Part shown: one piece after another, positions 38,853 to 48,591 of the stretch
Position numbering within the stretch: position 1 is the stretch's first letter
How the letters are laid out: every line of letters begins with the position of its first letter
NCBI GenBank assembly: GCA_963791315.1
Contig: CAWBRQ010000015.1
Location: 23,887 to 87,886, forward strand
Origin: JACCZX01 sp963791315
GTDB taxonomy: Bacteria; Pseudomonadota; Gammaproteobacteria; Burkholderiales; Burkholderiaceae_F
DNA: 64,000 bases
Direction of reading: 5' to 3'
Made by a program: the position numbers and the translations under genes
Notes under the pieces: generated by a model
Told to the model about the DNA's origin: nothing
Seen by the model: the letters and a program-made list of their open reading frames with translations, nothing else
Databases searched by the model: none

Positions 38853-39683
38853 ATGAAACCTGCCATTCCGAACGTGCTAACGATCGCCGGCCTCGACCCG
38901 TCTGGCGGTGCCGGGATCGTCGCCGACGTTAAGGCGATTAGTGCACAGCGAGCGTATGCGTGCGCGGTCGTGGCGGCCCTTACCGCGCAGAACACGCACC
39001 GCGTGACGGGCGTGTTCGCGGTCGATCCTGCGTTTGTGCGTCAGCAGCTTGACACTTTGTACGCGGATGTCCGTATCGATGCACTGAAGATCGGAATGAT
39101 TGGCCAGCGCGCCGTGATCGAGGCGGTCGCCGACCGGCTCGCCGCGCAACAGACGCCGCATCGAGTTCTCGACCCCGTGATGGTTGCCAAGAGCGGCGAT
39201 ACGCTGCTCGAGAAGGCCGCGGTCGGCGCGTTGCGCGAGTCGCTGCTGCCGCTGGCCACGATTCTCACGCCGAACTTGCCGGAAGCGGCGGTGTTGCTCG
39301 AAGCTCGTGCAGTCGAGACCATTAGGGAAATGTATCGAGTGGCCGAGCGGCTGCGTGAACTGCTGCCTCACAGCGGCGCGCGATGGGTATACCTAAAGGG
39401 CGGACATCTACCAGGCGATGACGCCTTCGACTTGCTAACCGATGGTGACCGCATGATCGAACTGAACGAGCCCCGGGTTGCAACGAAGAACACGCATGGC
39501 ACCGGGTGCACGCTGTCGGCCGCGTTGGCAGCGTTGCTGCCGCAAACCGGCGATGTGCCGGAAGCGGCGCGCCGAGCGAAGGCGTATCTGACAGCGGCGC
39601 TACGGGGCGCCGACCAGCTCTCCGTCGGCTCCGGCCACGGGCCGGTGCATCATTTTCACTCTTTGTGGAGGCTGGACGCGTGA
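38853..39683 (+). CDS. thiD: Hydroxymethylpyrimidine/phosphomethylpyrimidine kinase
   Basis: 276 residues from ATG 38853 (MKPAIPNVLTIAGLDPSGGAGI). Ribokinase-like fold: AGLDPSGGAGI at the N-terminus, DPVMVAKSGD, LTPNLPEA, LKGGH and the anion-hole NTHGTGCTLSAA. Phosphorylates HMP and HMP-P in thiamine synthesis. An upstream in-frame ATG at 38817 is less likely. Intact frame. The tRNA gene begins 17 bases after its stop. Confidence 0.92.
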   Translation: MKPAIPNVLTIAGLDPSGGAGIVADVKAISAQRAYACAVVAALTAQNTHRVTGVFAVDPAFVRQQLDTLYADVRIDALKIGMIGQRAVIEAVADRLAAQQTPHRVLDPVMVAKSGDTLLEKAAVGALRESLLPLATILTPNLPEAAVLLEARAVETIREMYRVAERLRELLPHSGARWVYLKGGHLPGDDAFDLLTDGDRMIELNEPRVATKNTHGTGCTLSAALAALLPQTGDVPEAARRAKAYLTAALRGADQLSVGSGHGPVHHFHSLWRLDA

Positions 39684-39689
39684 CATAAT
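39684..39689 (+). promoter_or_regulatory. Possible -10 element of the tRNA gene
   Basis: CATAAT lies 10 bases before the first tRNA base, immediately after the thiD stop. The -35 candidate (TTGTGG at 39663) is poorly spaced, so the call is weak. Confidence 0.25.
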
Positions 39690-39699
39690 GCGCGCCCTC

Positions 39700-39776
39700 G
39701 GCGGATTAGCTCAGCCGGTTAGAGCAGCGGAATCATAATCCGTGTGTCCGGGGTTCGAGTCCCTGATCCGCCACCA
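39700..39776 (+). tRNA. tRNA with CAT anticodon (probably elongator tRNA-Met; tRNA-Ile2 possible)
   Basis: Seven-base acceptor stem GGCGGAT/ATCCGCC, D-arm GCTC/GAGC, anticodon stem GCGGA/TCCGT around loop ATCATAA (anticodon CAT), T-arm CGGGG/CCCTG with TTCGAGT, and an encoded CCA at 39774-39776. It is not an initiator, since it has a G-T closed first pair region and lacks the three G-C pairs (GGG/CCC) of initiators. A CAT anticodon can also belong to lysidine-modified tRNA-Ile2; the overall sequence looks more like betaproteobacterial elongator tRNA-Met. Confidence 0.95.
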
Positions 39777-39787
39777 AGATAATTCTT

Positions 39788-40078
39788 ATGCGCCCGTTCT
39801 TAACGCTTGTATCTTTACTGATCGGCCTTTGGCTGTCGGGATGCGAGTCGACCAATCGACTGCCCGACGGCTCGATCCTCGGCATCATGACTACGCAGCA
39901 GGGGCCGGTGGTCCAGATCGACGGCAAGCAGCAACGGCTGGCACCGGGCGCGCGCATCGTCGGCGCCAATAATTCGTCGATTACGCCGAATCAGGTGCCG
40001 GCCAACAGCAAGGTTCGCTATCGCGTCGACGCGTCGGGACAGATCACACACGTGTGGCTGCTCCCACCCGATAGGTAA
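39788..40078 (+). CDS. Small predicted lipoprotein of unknown function
   Basis: 96 residues. The signal peptide ends in the lipobox LSGC (Cys at residue 20), so the mature protein is probably anchored in the outer membrane. The rest contains DGSILGIMTTQQGPVVQIDGKQ, a G-A-R segment and VRYRVDASGQITHVWLL, suggesting a small beta-sheet. No family recognised. It lies between the tRNA and miaB and ends 53 bases before the miaB start. Confidence 0.7.
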   Translation: MRPFLTLVSLLIGLWLSGCESTNRLPDGSILGIMTTQQGPVVQIDGKQQRLAPGARIVGANNSSITPNQVPANSKVRYRVDASGQITHVWLLPPDR

Positions 40079-40130
40079 CCCATCCATTGCCGTGCGTTGC
40101 ATTGTCGACGCGCATTGCCTTGAGCAGAAC

Positions 40131-41528
40131 GTGACAGCGAACGAGAAACTCTTCATCCGCACCTTTGGTTGCCAGATGAACGAGTACGACTCCGGCAAGA
40201 TGGCCGACGTGCTGCGCGCGTCCGATGGCCTTGTTCCGACCGATGATCCGGAGGCCGCTGACGTCATACTGTTCAACACCTGCTCGGTGCGCGAGAAAGC
40301 GCAGGAGAAAGTTTTCTCCGACCTCGGTCGAGTCAAGCATCTGAAGCAAAGCAATCCGAATCTGCTGATCGGCGTGGGCGGTTGCGTTGCCAGCCAGGAA
40401 GGCGCGTCGATCGTGGCGCGCGCCCCGTACGTCGATTTGGTGTTTGGCCCGCAGACGTTGCATCGGTTGCCCGATCTGATTCGCAAACGCCGTGCAACCG
40501 GGCGGGCGCAAGTCGACATCTCGTTTCCCGAAATCGAGAAGTTCGATCATCTGCCGCCGGCACGAGTCGATGGTGCGACTGCGTTTGTGTCGATCATGGA
40601 AGGGTGCAGCAAGTACTGCAGCTTCTGCGTGGTGCCGTACACGCGCGGCGAGGAAGTGTCGCGTCCACTCGACGACGTGCTGGTCGAAGTCGCCGATCTA
40701 GCCGGGCAGGGCGTCAAGGAAGTGACGCTGCTCGGCCAGAACGTCAACGCGTATCGCATCGATGACGTCGATTTCGCAGCGCTGCTCGAGTACGTATGCG
40801 AGATTCCCGGGATTGAGCGTATTCGCTATACGACCTCGCACCCAAAGGAGTTCACGCAGCGGCTCATCGACGTCTACGCGCGCTTGCCGAAGCTGGTCGG
40901 CCACGTGCACCTGCCGGTGCAATCGGGCAGCGACCGGGTGCTCGCCGCGATGAAGCGCGGCTACACGGTGCTCGAATACAAGTCGACAGTGCGTCGGTTG
41001 CGGCAAGTGCGACCCGACATTTCGATTTCGTCCGACTTCATCGTCGGATTTCCTGGCGAAACCGAACTGGATTTCGAGCAGACGATGCGGCTGATCGAGC
41101 AGATCGGGTTTGATGCGAGCTTCAGTTTTGTCTATAGCAAGCGGCCCGGCACACCGGCGGCGGATCTGCCGGATGAAACGCCGCCGGCCACGAAGCTGGC
41201 GCGCCTGGCGCGGCTACAGACCGCTGTCAGCGCGCATGCGCAACGGATCAGTACAGCGATGGTTGGGTCGATTCAGCGCATCCTGGTCGAGGGGCCGTCA
41301 AGGCGGGCGGCGCCGGATGATCCAGGTGAATTGATGGGACGCACTGAAAACAATCGCATCGTCAACTTTTCGGCCGGCGCCAACGCGTTGCGGCTGGTCG
41401 GCTCGATGCTAGACGTGCGCGTCACCGACGCGTTGGCACACTCGTTACGCGCGGAACTTTGCTTACCCGAGCCGGCTCTGATGACGTGCGACGAACCGCC
41501 GTTAGGGGCGACGAAACACCCTCAGTGA
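40131..41528 (+). CDS. miaB: tRNA-2-methylthio-N6-dimethylallyladenosine synthase
   Basis: 465 residues from GTG 40131; the open frame begins at 40092, but the family starts at about KLFIRTFGCQMNEYDS. The N-terminal domain holds the auxiliary-cluster Cys residues (GCQMN, NTCSVREKA, GVGGCVASQEG). The radical SAM motif is EGCSKYCSFCVVPYTRGEE, followed by LGQNVNAY, HLPVQSGSDRVL and a C-terminal TRAM domain. Adds the methylthio group to i6A37 of tRNAs reading UNN codons. Intact. Confidence 0.95.
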   Translation: MTANEKLFIRTFGCQMNEYDSGKMADVLRASDGLVPTDDPEAADVILFNTCSVREKAQEKVFSDLGRVKHLKQSNPNLLIGVGGCVASQEGASIVARAPYVDLVFGPQTLHRLPDLIRKRRATGRAQVDISFPEIEKFDHLPPARVDGATAFVSIMEGCSKYCSFCVVPYTRGEEVSRPLDDVLVEVADLAGQGVKEVTLLGQNVNAYRIDDVDFAALLEYVCEIPGIERIRYTTSHPKEFTQRLIDVYARLPKLVGHVHLPVQSGSDRVLAAMKRGYTVLEYKSTVRRLRQVRPDISISSDFIVGFPGETELDFEQTMRLIEQIGFDASFSFVYSKRPGTPAADLPDETPPATKLARLARLQTAVSAHAQRISTAMVGSIQRILVEGPSRRAAPDDPGELMGRTENNRIVNFSAGANALRLVGSMLDVRVTDALAHSLRAELCLPEPALMTCDEPPLGATKHPQ

Positions 41529-41608
41529 AGCGGCTGCGCGCGCTACGATCTGCGCCCTTGTGAGCAATAGCCCGCGATCGCAAGCGCACGGCGCTCGGTC
41601 GGGACCGC

Positions 41609-41614
41609 AAGGAG
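41609..41614 (+). promoter_or_regulatory. Strong ribosome binding site of the metalloprotease gene
   Basis: AAGGAG 6 bases before ATG 41621, fixing that start. Confidence 0.55.
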
Positions 41615-41620
41615 AAACAA

Positions 41621-44485
41621 ATGAGTGACGTTCAACGGGTGCACGGCGCATCGCGCTTCGGCATCGTTTTATGTGCTTCGCTGCTGGCAGCGGCGCTGTC
41701 GGCGTGCGCCACGATGCAGCCTGGGGCGAGCGATGCGCGGAACGCAACGCCTGCGCCAGCGGCGTCTGCAATGCCATCAGCGTCGCCTCCCGCCACCCCG
41801 GCGGCAACGCCAACGCCGCCGGGTGCGCCGAGCACACCGGCTGCGGCCAGCCCTCCTGCCGCGGGTGCAACGCCGCCGGCCGCCGGAGCGCCGCGGCCCT
41901 TCGCCGAGGTCATCAAGGACGCGAAGCAAATCCCCGGCTTTCTACCGATCTGGCAGAAGGACGATCGCACCTGGATCGAGATCGCGCCAGAGATGCTCGA
42001 CAAGCCGTTTTTCTTTTCGATCAACATGACCAGGGGCATCGGCGAGCGCGGACTGTTCGCCGGGTTAATGGGGTCGTGGTACGCAACTGGCGGCGAATAC
42101 GTCGGACAGTTTCGCAAGGCCGGCGGCAACGTTCACCTGCTGGCGAAGAACACGACGTTTATCGCGCGCGCGGGTTCGCCGGAAGAGCGCTCGGTCAAGA
42201 ACAGCTTTTCCGACAGCCTGCTGGCCTCAGCGCCAGTCGCGAGCGCGCCGCATCCGGAGCGCAAGTCGATTCTGATCGATGCCAATGCGCTGCTGATGAC
42301 CGACATGCCGCGCGCGTCGTATGTGATCGAGCGCGCATATCGGAACTCGTTTTCGTTCGATGCGCGCAATTCGTTTATCCAGTCGGCCAAGGTGAATGCC
42401 GAGCGAACGGTGTTTGACGTTACCGCGCACTACGCGCAGCCGCGCATACCCGTTCCCGCGCCGCCGCCGCCAACGCCCGGCGCGACCCCGCCGCCGTTCT
42501 ATCCGCCGCCGATCGTGCTCGAAGACCCGCGCAGCCTGTTCCTCGGTTTCCTGTACACGTTCACCAAGCTGCCTGACGATCCGATGCGCCCGCGATTGGC
42601 CGACTCACGTATCGGGCACTTCGGCACCGCGAAGGTCAACTTCAGCGACGACTCGAAATTCCTGCCGGTGCGTTGGTATGTGCATCGCTGGCGCATGGAG
42701 AAGAAGGATCCCAACGCCGATCTGTCGGAGCCGGTCAAGCCGATCACGTTCTACCTCGGCAACGAGATTCCGGAGAAGTACCGCGAGCCGATCCGCCAGG
42801 GCATCCTTGAGTGGAACAAGGGTTTTGAGCGCATCGGTTTCAAGGACGCGATCGTCGTCAAGCAGCAGCCGGACGATGCCGACTACGATCTCGGCGAGAC
42901 GCAGTACTCATCGGTGCGCTGGATGGCGACCGCAACGCCGTCGTTTGGCGCGATTGGTCCTTCGCAGGTAGACCCGCGCACCGGAGAAATTCTGGACGCC
43001 GATATCGGCTGGGATGCCAGTCAGGTTCGTAATATTCGCGCGCTGAAAACCGAGGGCGTGGTGGCCTACACGCCGATGTATGACGCGGTGTCAGGCGAAC
43101 TCAGCCACGCGAGCGGTGTGGACGGCCATATGCACAGTCGCTTTTGCAACCACATCGAACACGCTTCGCGCGAAATGGGCTTTGCGCTGTCGCTGCTTGA
43201 GGCGCGCGGCGAACTCGACCCCGATAGCCCGGAAGCCGACAAGCTGGTATTCGACTTCCTGAAAGATGTGACGATGCACGAGGTGGGCCACACGCTCGGG
43301 CTGCGCCACAACTTCCGCGCATCGACCGCCGTGAACCAGCAGCAGATCTCCGACAAGGCCTATGCCGAGAAAAATGGACTGACCGGCTCGGTGATGGAAT
43401 ACACGCCGGTGAATATCGCGCTGAAGGGTGAAAAGCAGGGGGCGTATTTCACCCCGACTCTAGGTGCCTACGACTACTGGGCCATCGAGTACGCCTACAA
43501 ACCTTTTTCCGCCGAGCAGGAGGGTGCGGAGCTGGCCAAAATCGCCGCACGTGCGAGCGATCCGAAGCTGGCATTTGCGACCGACGAGGATATCGGCGTC
43601 GCGATCGACCCGATGGTCAATCAGAGTGATCTCGGTAACGATCCTCTGGCGTTTTTCAAGCGCCGCATGAAACTGTCGCAGGAACTGTGGCAGCGTCTCG
43701 AGCAGCGTCCGCTTGCGAGCGGAGAAAGCTATTCGTTGCTGCGGCGCCGCTTCCTGACCGGCTTTACGCAGATGGGCTACGCGATGGGAACCGCGGCCAA
43801 GTACGTCGGTGGCTCCCAGCTGGTCAACGACTATGCGGGCACTTCACGCTTGCCGATCACGCCGATCGATGCGGCCAAGCAGCGCGAAGCGATGACGCTG
43901 ATTACCGATGGTCTGCTTCGCAGCGACAGCTTCAAGGTGTCGCCAGAGTTTCTGCGTAAGCTGGTGACCGAACGGCTTGAACGTGATTCTCAATATATCG
44001 GCAACTACGTCGCCGCCGGATCGCCCTACGAGTTGAACTTGCCGGAGCGCGTATTAACTGTGCAACGCGATGTGCTTAACCGGCTGATGAGCCCGGTAGT
44101 CGCGCGGCGCGTGGTCGAAAACGGCGGACGCAGCGCCGGCCAGCGCGGCAAGCAAGCCGAGCCTTTCACGCTGTCGGAGTTGTACGGAACCGTGCAGCGC
44201 TCGATCTGGGAGGAAGCGCGCGTCGGCGCTGAAAGTGACGTGATGCGTCGCAATCTGCAGCGCGAGCACCTGCGGCGACTGACGTCAGGGCTGCTCGGCT
44301 CATCGGGCAGCTATCCGGCTGATGCGCGGGCGTTAATGAGACGTGACGCACGCCAGCTGCGCGACTGGCTCGCGAGCGCATCGAACAAGCCGGGCCTCAG
44401 TGCGGAGACGCGGGCGCACTACGCGGAAGCGTCGGAGACATTGACTGAGGCGCTGAAAGCGCCCATGTTACGTACAGGCGTTTAG
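41621..44485 (+). CDS. Zinc-dependent metalloprotease lipoprotein (DUF5117-type)
   Basis: 954 residues, intact. Signal peptide with lipobox LSAC (Cys near residue 29), then an Ala/Pro-rich linker to about residue 87. FLPIWQKDDRTWIEI starts the conserved region. The metzincin motif HEVGHTLGLRH begins at residue 553 (nucleotide 43277) and supplies three His ligands with the catalytic Glu. GSVMEYTP follows at the position of the Met-turn. The size and layout match proteins annotated with DUF5117/DUF5118. It probably acts in the periplasm or at the cell surface; substrates unknown. A Pro-rich loop near residues 280-300 interrupts the domain. Confidence 0.85.
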   Translation: MSDVQRVHGASRFGIVLCASLLAAALSACATMQPGASDARNATPAPAASAMPSASPPATPAATPTPPGAPSTPAAASPPAAGATPPAAGAPRPFAEVIKDAKQIPGFLPIWQKDDRTWIEIAPEMLDKPFFFSINMTRGIGERGLFAGLMGSWYATGGEYVGQFRKAGGNVHLLAKNTTFIARAGSPEERSVKNSFSDSLLASAPVASAPHPERKSILIDANALLMTDMPRASYVIERAYRNSFSFDARNSFIQSAKVNAERTVFDVTAHYAQPRIPVPAPPPPTPGATPPPFYPPPIVLEDPRSLFLGFLYTFTKLPDDPMRPRLADSRIGHFGTAKVNFSDDSKFLPVRWYVHRWRMEKKDPNADLSEPVKPITFYLGNEIPEKYREPIRQGILEWNKGFERIGFKDAIVVKQQPDDADYDLGETQYSSVRWMATATPSFGAIGPSQVDPRTGEILDADIGWDASQVRNIRALKTEGVVAYTPMYDAVSGELSHASGVDGHMHSRFCNHIEHASREMGFALSLLEARGELDPDSPEADKLVFDFLKDVTMHEVGHTLGLRHNFRASTAVNQQQISDKAYAEKNGLTGSVMEYTPVNIALKGEKQGAYFTPTLGAYDYWAIEYAYKPFSAEQEGAELAKIAARASDPKLAFATDEDIGVAIDPMVNQSDLGNDPLAFFKRRMKLSQELWQRLEQRPLASGESYSLLRRRFLTGFTQMGYAMGTAAKYVGGSQLVNDYAGTSRLPITPIDAAKQREAMTLITDGLLRSDSFKVSPEFLRKLVTERLERDSQYIGNYVAAGSPYELNLPERVLTVQRDVLNRLMSPVVARRVVENGGRSAGQRGKQAEPFTLSELYGTVQRSIWEEARVGAESDVMRRNLQREHLRRLTSGLLGSSGSYPADARALMRRDARQLRDWLASASNKPGLSAETRAHYAEASETLTEALKAPMLRTGV

Positions 44486-44499
44486 ACGGAAAAAACCCT

Positions 44500-45561
44500 T
44501 TGGCGAAACAAGCGTCGGCAGCGAAGAAAGTACTGAGGTTTGCGGCCGACGCGAGCAACGCCGAGCTGGCCAACGTCACCGGCGCGCTCGACGCCAACCT
44601 GCGTCAGATCGAGACTGAGCTCGACGTCGCGATCGCGCGCCGCGGTCACCAGTTTCGCATCGAAGGCGCTTCCGAGAACGCGCAGGCGGCGATTGCGGTG
44701 CTCGATTTTTTTCTCGAGCGCGCGCGCAAGACGCAACGCACGATCTCGGTCGACGACATTCAGCTCTATTTTGTCGAACTACGAGGTCGGCGTGACGCTT
44801 CGCGTGGTTCGATGGGTGCCATCGATGATTCAGCATTGCCGCAGCTACACACCCGCCGCCCCGATCTGCGCGGACGTACGCCACGCCAACGCGACTACAT
44901 CGAAGCGATACTGGCGCACGACATCACAATCGGCATCGGGCCGGCCGGCACCGGCAAGACCTATCTGGCGGTCGCCGCTGCCGTCGACGCGCTCGAGCGC
45001 GACGTCGTCAAGCGCATCGTATTGACGCGGCCTGCGGTCGAGGCCGGCGAGCGGCTCGGGTTTTTGCCGGGCGATCTCGCGCAGAAGGTCGACCCTTACC
45101 TGCGACCGCTGTATGACGCGCTGTTCGATTTGCTCGGTTTCGACAAGACACAGCGGCTTCTCGAACGGCAGACGATCGAGATAGCGCCGCTTGCCTACAT
45201 GCGAGGACGCACGCTGAATCAGTCGTTCGTGATCCTGGATGAGGCGCAGAACACCACGCGTGAGCAGATGAAAATGTTTCTGACCCGCATCGGTTTTGGC
45301 TCGAAGGCGGTGGTGACCGGTGACGTGACGCAGATGGATCTGCCGCGCGGCACCGCCAGCGGCTTGATCGAGGCGCAGCACGTGCTGGCCGAAGTGCGCG
45401 GCATCGCATTTACGTACTTCACTGCGGCCGACGTCGTGCGACATCCCCTGGTGGGCCGCATCGTCGAGGCCTATGAAGCCGCCCAGGAACGAGCCCAAGC
45501 CGAAGAGGCTGCGCGGCCGGTCGCGGCGCTAGTGGCGGCCGCACGACGCCGCGCGAGTTAG
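44500..45561 (+). CDS. ybeZ: PhoH-family ATPase YbeZ
   Basis: 353 residues from TTG 44500. KH-like N-terminal region, then TPRQRDYIEAI, Walker A GPAGTGKT, RPAVEAGERLGFLPGD, Walker B VILDEAQN and VVTGDVTQMDLPRG. ATPase or putative helicase that acts with the endonuclease YbeY in 16S rRNA maturation and ribosome quality control. The ybeY start lies 17 bases downstream, then corC and lnt, which is the conserved proteobacterial order. Confidence 0.93.
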   Translation: MAKQASAAKKVLRFAADASNAELANVTGALDANLRQIETELDVAIARRGHQFRIEGASENAQAAIAVLDFFLERARKTQRTISVDDIQLYFVELRGRRDASRGSMGAIDDSALPQLHTRRPDLRGRTPRQRDYIEAILAHDITIGIGPAGTGKTYLAVAAAVDALERDVVKRIVLTRPAVEAGERLGFLPGDLAQKVDPYLRPLYDALFDLLGFDKTQRLLERQTIEIAPLAYMRGRTLNQSFVILDEAQNTTREQMKMFLTRIGFGSKAVVTGDVTQMDLPRGTASGLIEAQHVLAEVRGIAFTYFTAADVVRHPLVGRIVEAYEAAQERAQAEEAARPVAALVAAARRRAS

Positions 45562-45578
45562 TCGGGTCGCGTAGACGC

Positions 45579-46007
45579 TTGCCCGCACTGACACTGTCGA
45601 TACAAGGGCGAGCTGACTTTGCCGGCTTGCCGGCGCGTTCAACCCTCGTTCGTTGGATCAAGGCCGCGATCGCGCGCGACTCGGAACTCACACTACGTTT
45701 TGTCGGAGCCCGCGAGGGGCGGCGTCTAAATCGCGATTACCGCGGCAAGGACTACGCCACGGATGTGCTGACGTTCGGGTATTCAACCCGACCCTCCGTG
45801 CGAGCCGACGTCGTCATTTGCGTGCCGGTCCTTAGGCGCGCGGCTGTCACCTTGGGAAAGCCTGTTTACGATCATCTGGCCCATCTGGTCGTGCACGCCA
45901 CGCTGCATGCGCACGGGCACCACCACGACGACGCCGCCGCTGCGCGAGCGGTCGCGGTGCGCGAGCGGAAAATTCTGAAATCGCTCGGCAAGCGCGAGCC
46001 TTACTGA
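45579..46007 (+). CDS. ybeY: Endoribonuclease YbeY
   Basis: 142 residues from TTG 45579. RFVGAREGRRLNRDYRGKDYATDVLTF is the conserved N-terminal half. The metal site HxxxHxxxxxH is present in HATLHAHGHHH, with two more His than usual and without the common G-Y-D before the last His. Single-strand RNase for 16S rRNA 3' processing and 70S quality control. Intact; 98 bases separate it from corC. Confidence 0.9.
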   Translation: MPALTLSIQGRADFAGLPARSTLVRWIKAAIARDSELTLRFVGAREGRRLNRDYRGKDYATDVLTFGYSTRPSVRADVVICVPVLRRAAVTLGKPVYDHLAHLVVHATLHAHGHHHDDAAAARAVAVRERKILKSLGKREPY

Positions 46008-46105
46008 CGGGTTTCGGAATGGTTATTGTCAAATCGGGTCGTGTATTCTGAATTTGTCCCAACCGCCAGAAGGGTCGTCGGCACGCCGATCGCTCTCCTT
46101 CCTGC

Positions 46106-46999
46106 ATGTCCGAACCTCCGCCTAGTCGTCCTTTACCGTCTCATAAGTCCTTGCTCGAGCGCCTGAGCGCCTTCATTTTCCGCGAGCCCGAGAATCGCGA
46201 GGATTTGCTGCAGGCATTGCACGACGCCCATGATCGGGACCTGCTCGACGCCGACGCGCTGTCGATGATCGAAGGCGTGCTGCAGGTTTCCGAGTTACGC
46301 GCGCGCGATCTGATGATCCCGCGCTCCCAAATGGACGTGGTCGACATCTCAGATCCGCCGCCGGCATGGATTCCGTTCATCATCAGCACCGCACATTCGC
46401 GCTTTCCGGTCATCGAGGGCAGTCGCGATCAGGTCGTCGGAATCCTGTTGGCGAAGGATCTGCTGCGCTACTACGCCGAAGCCGATTTCGATTTGCGCGC
46501 CAGCTTGCGGCCGGCGATTTTTATTCCGGAGAGCAAGCCGCTGAATGTGTTGCTGCGTGACTTTCGCGCCCATCGCAATCACATGGCGATCGTCGTAGAC
46601 GAATACGGCGGCGTCGCGGGGCTGATCACGATTGAAGACGTCCTCGAACAAATCGTCGGCGACATCGAAGACGAACACGACCTGGACGAGAACGATGGAG
46701 CGATCGTCGCCGAAGGCGAAGGCCGCTTTCGTGTGAACGCGCTGACCGAGATTGGCCTGTTCAACGCCCGGTTTGACACGCAGCTGTCAGACTCGGCGTT
46801 CGACACGATTGGAGGTGTGCTGACGGAGCGGCTTGGCCGCGTGCCCAAGCGCGCCGACGTCGTTGAACTCGACGGCCTGCGGTTTGAAGTCATGCGCGCC
46901 GATGCACGCCGCCCGCATCTTTTCCTGGTGACCCGGTTACCTAAGAAAACGGTGGTCGAAGAGTTTTCCACCGTCGAAGAACACAAGCACCCCGCGTAA
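46106..46999 (+). CDS. corC: CorC/YbeX CBS-domain protein (HlyC/CorC family transporter component)
   Basis: 297 residues from ATG 46106. The first ~60 residues end in the family hinge ARDLMIPRSQMD; two CBS domains follow, with SRFPVIEGSRDQVVGIL and IVVDEYGGVAGLITIEDVLEQI. The C-terminal CorC_HlyC domain starts near DGAIVAEGEGRFRV. It is tied to magnesium/cobalt homeostasis and genetically to YbeY. Intact and upstream of lnt. Confidence 0.92.
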   Translation: MSEPPPSRPLPSHKSLLERLSAFIFREPENREDLLQALHDAHDRDLLDADALSMIEGVLQVSELRARDLMIPRSQMDVVDISDPPPAWIPFIISTAHSRFPVIEGSRDQVVGILLAKDLLRYYAEADFDLRASLRPAIFIPESKPLNVLLRDFRAHRNHMAIVVDEYGGVAGLITIEDVLEQIVGDIEDEHDLDENDGAIVAEGEGRFRVNALTEIGLFNARFDTQLSDSAFDTIGGVLTERLGRVPKRADVVELDGLRFEVMRADARRPHLFLVTRLPKKTVVEEFSTVEEHKHPA

Positions 47000-47071
47000 C
47001 CGCCACCCACGCATCGTTTCACGCGGCGCAAGCGGGCACAATGCTGCGCCCTCTGTCGTTCGCAACCCGAA

Positions 47072-48591
47072 ATGAACGCCCTTCGTCGTTTGTCGCCGCT
47101 CTTTGCGTTGCTGCTCGGCGCCATCCACGCGTGCTCGTTCGCGCCATGGAACTTACCGTGGCTTCAGGTTTTGGCGTTAGCCGGGCTGTTCGCGCTCGAC
47201 GCGCGCGCCGCGTCCGCCAAGAGCGCGGCGCTTCTTGGCTTCGCCTTCGGGATGGGGTGGTTCGGCGTCGGGGTCTCGTGGGTGTATGTCAGCATGCACG
47301 TCTACGGATTGATGCCGGTGATGCTGGCGGGCGCCGCGACGGCTGCGTTCTGCGCGTATCTCGCGGTCTATCCGGCGCTCGCGCTCGGCCTGGCGCACAG
47401 GTTCTTCAGCAGCGTGACGTGGCGAATGGCCCTCGGGCTGCCCGTGTTGTGGATGATGAGTGAATGGCTGAGGGGCACGCTGTTTACCGGATTTCCCTGG
47501 CTGGCGAGCGGGTACGCGCACACCGATGGACCGTTGGCCGGATGGGCGCCGACGCTGGGGATGTACGGCATCACGCTGATGGCGGCGTTGCTCGCCGGCG
47601 CGTTGAGTTTGTTGACATTGCCGAAGCGCCGCTACGCATGGGTGGCAGCGACGTTCGTGATCGTGATCGGAGGTGGATGGTTCGGCCGTTCGCAGTCGTG
47701 GACGGCCCCCGCTCGGGGCACCGATCAGCGTGCGCTTGGTACAAGCCAACGTTCCGCAAAATCTGAAATTTGAGCCCGACGGCATTGCGCGGGCGTTCAC
47801 GACGCACTTGGCGCTGATGCAAGGACTGAGTCAAGGAAACGTGGTCGATCTGGTTGCGCTGCCGGAATCGATCTTCCCGGTGCCGATACAGCATGTGCCG
47901 CCGTCGTATTTGCAGGCGTTCCGCGACTTTGCGCAACAGCATCGGACCGCGGTGATCTTCGGAGTTTTTCTGGAGGAGCCACGCGGCCGCTACTTCAACA
48001 GTGCGGTCGGTTATGGCATCAATGAGGCCCCGGACGACTCGAGCCTGCGCCGCTACAGCAAACGCCATTTGGTGCCATTCGGCGAGTTCATCCCGCCCGG
48101 CTTCAGATGGTTCGTCGACATGATGAAGATGCCGATCGGCGATCAGCAGCGCGGTACGACGGCGCAGCCGATGGCACTTGCCGGCCAGCAGGTGGCAGTC
48201 AACATCTGCTACGAGGACTTGTTCGGCGCCGAGATCATCGAGGCATGGCATAGCGGCGGCCCGGTGCCGACGCTGATGCTGAACATCTCAAACCTCGCGT
48301 GGTTCAACGATTCGCTCGCGCTTCCGCAACACCTGCAAATCTCGCGCATGCGCGCGCTTGAAACGCAGCATCCGATGCTGCGCGCCACCAATACCGGCGC
48401 GACCGCGATCATTGACGCGCGCGGCGAAGTCGCGGCGCAACTTCCTTATCGCGACCGTGAGTGTCTTGGACGGGCAGGTGCAGGGCTACGAAGGGATGAC
48501 GCCTTTTATCCGCTATGGAAACTGGCCCGCGCTGTGGTTGGCCGGACTGTTGTTACTCGTGGCACTGCTGAAGCGACGCGGCGATCGATGA
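47072..48591 (+). CDS. lnt: Apolipoprotein N-acyltransferase (two frameshifts)
   Basis: About 506 residues. N-terminal membrane helices (LSPLFALLLGAIHACSFAPWNLPWL, written here as separate pieces of a hydrophobic start), including ELRGTLF-like WLRGTLFTGFPWL. A shift near 47720 leads into the nitrilase domain with all three catalytic residues: Glu in LPESIFP, Lys in YSKRHLVPFGEF and Cys in NICYEDLFG. A second shift near 48450 restores DGQVQGYEGMTPF and the last helix. Third step of lipoprotein maturation in the inner membrane. Its TGA overlaps the glyQ ATG. Confidence 0.9.
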
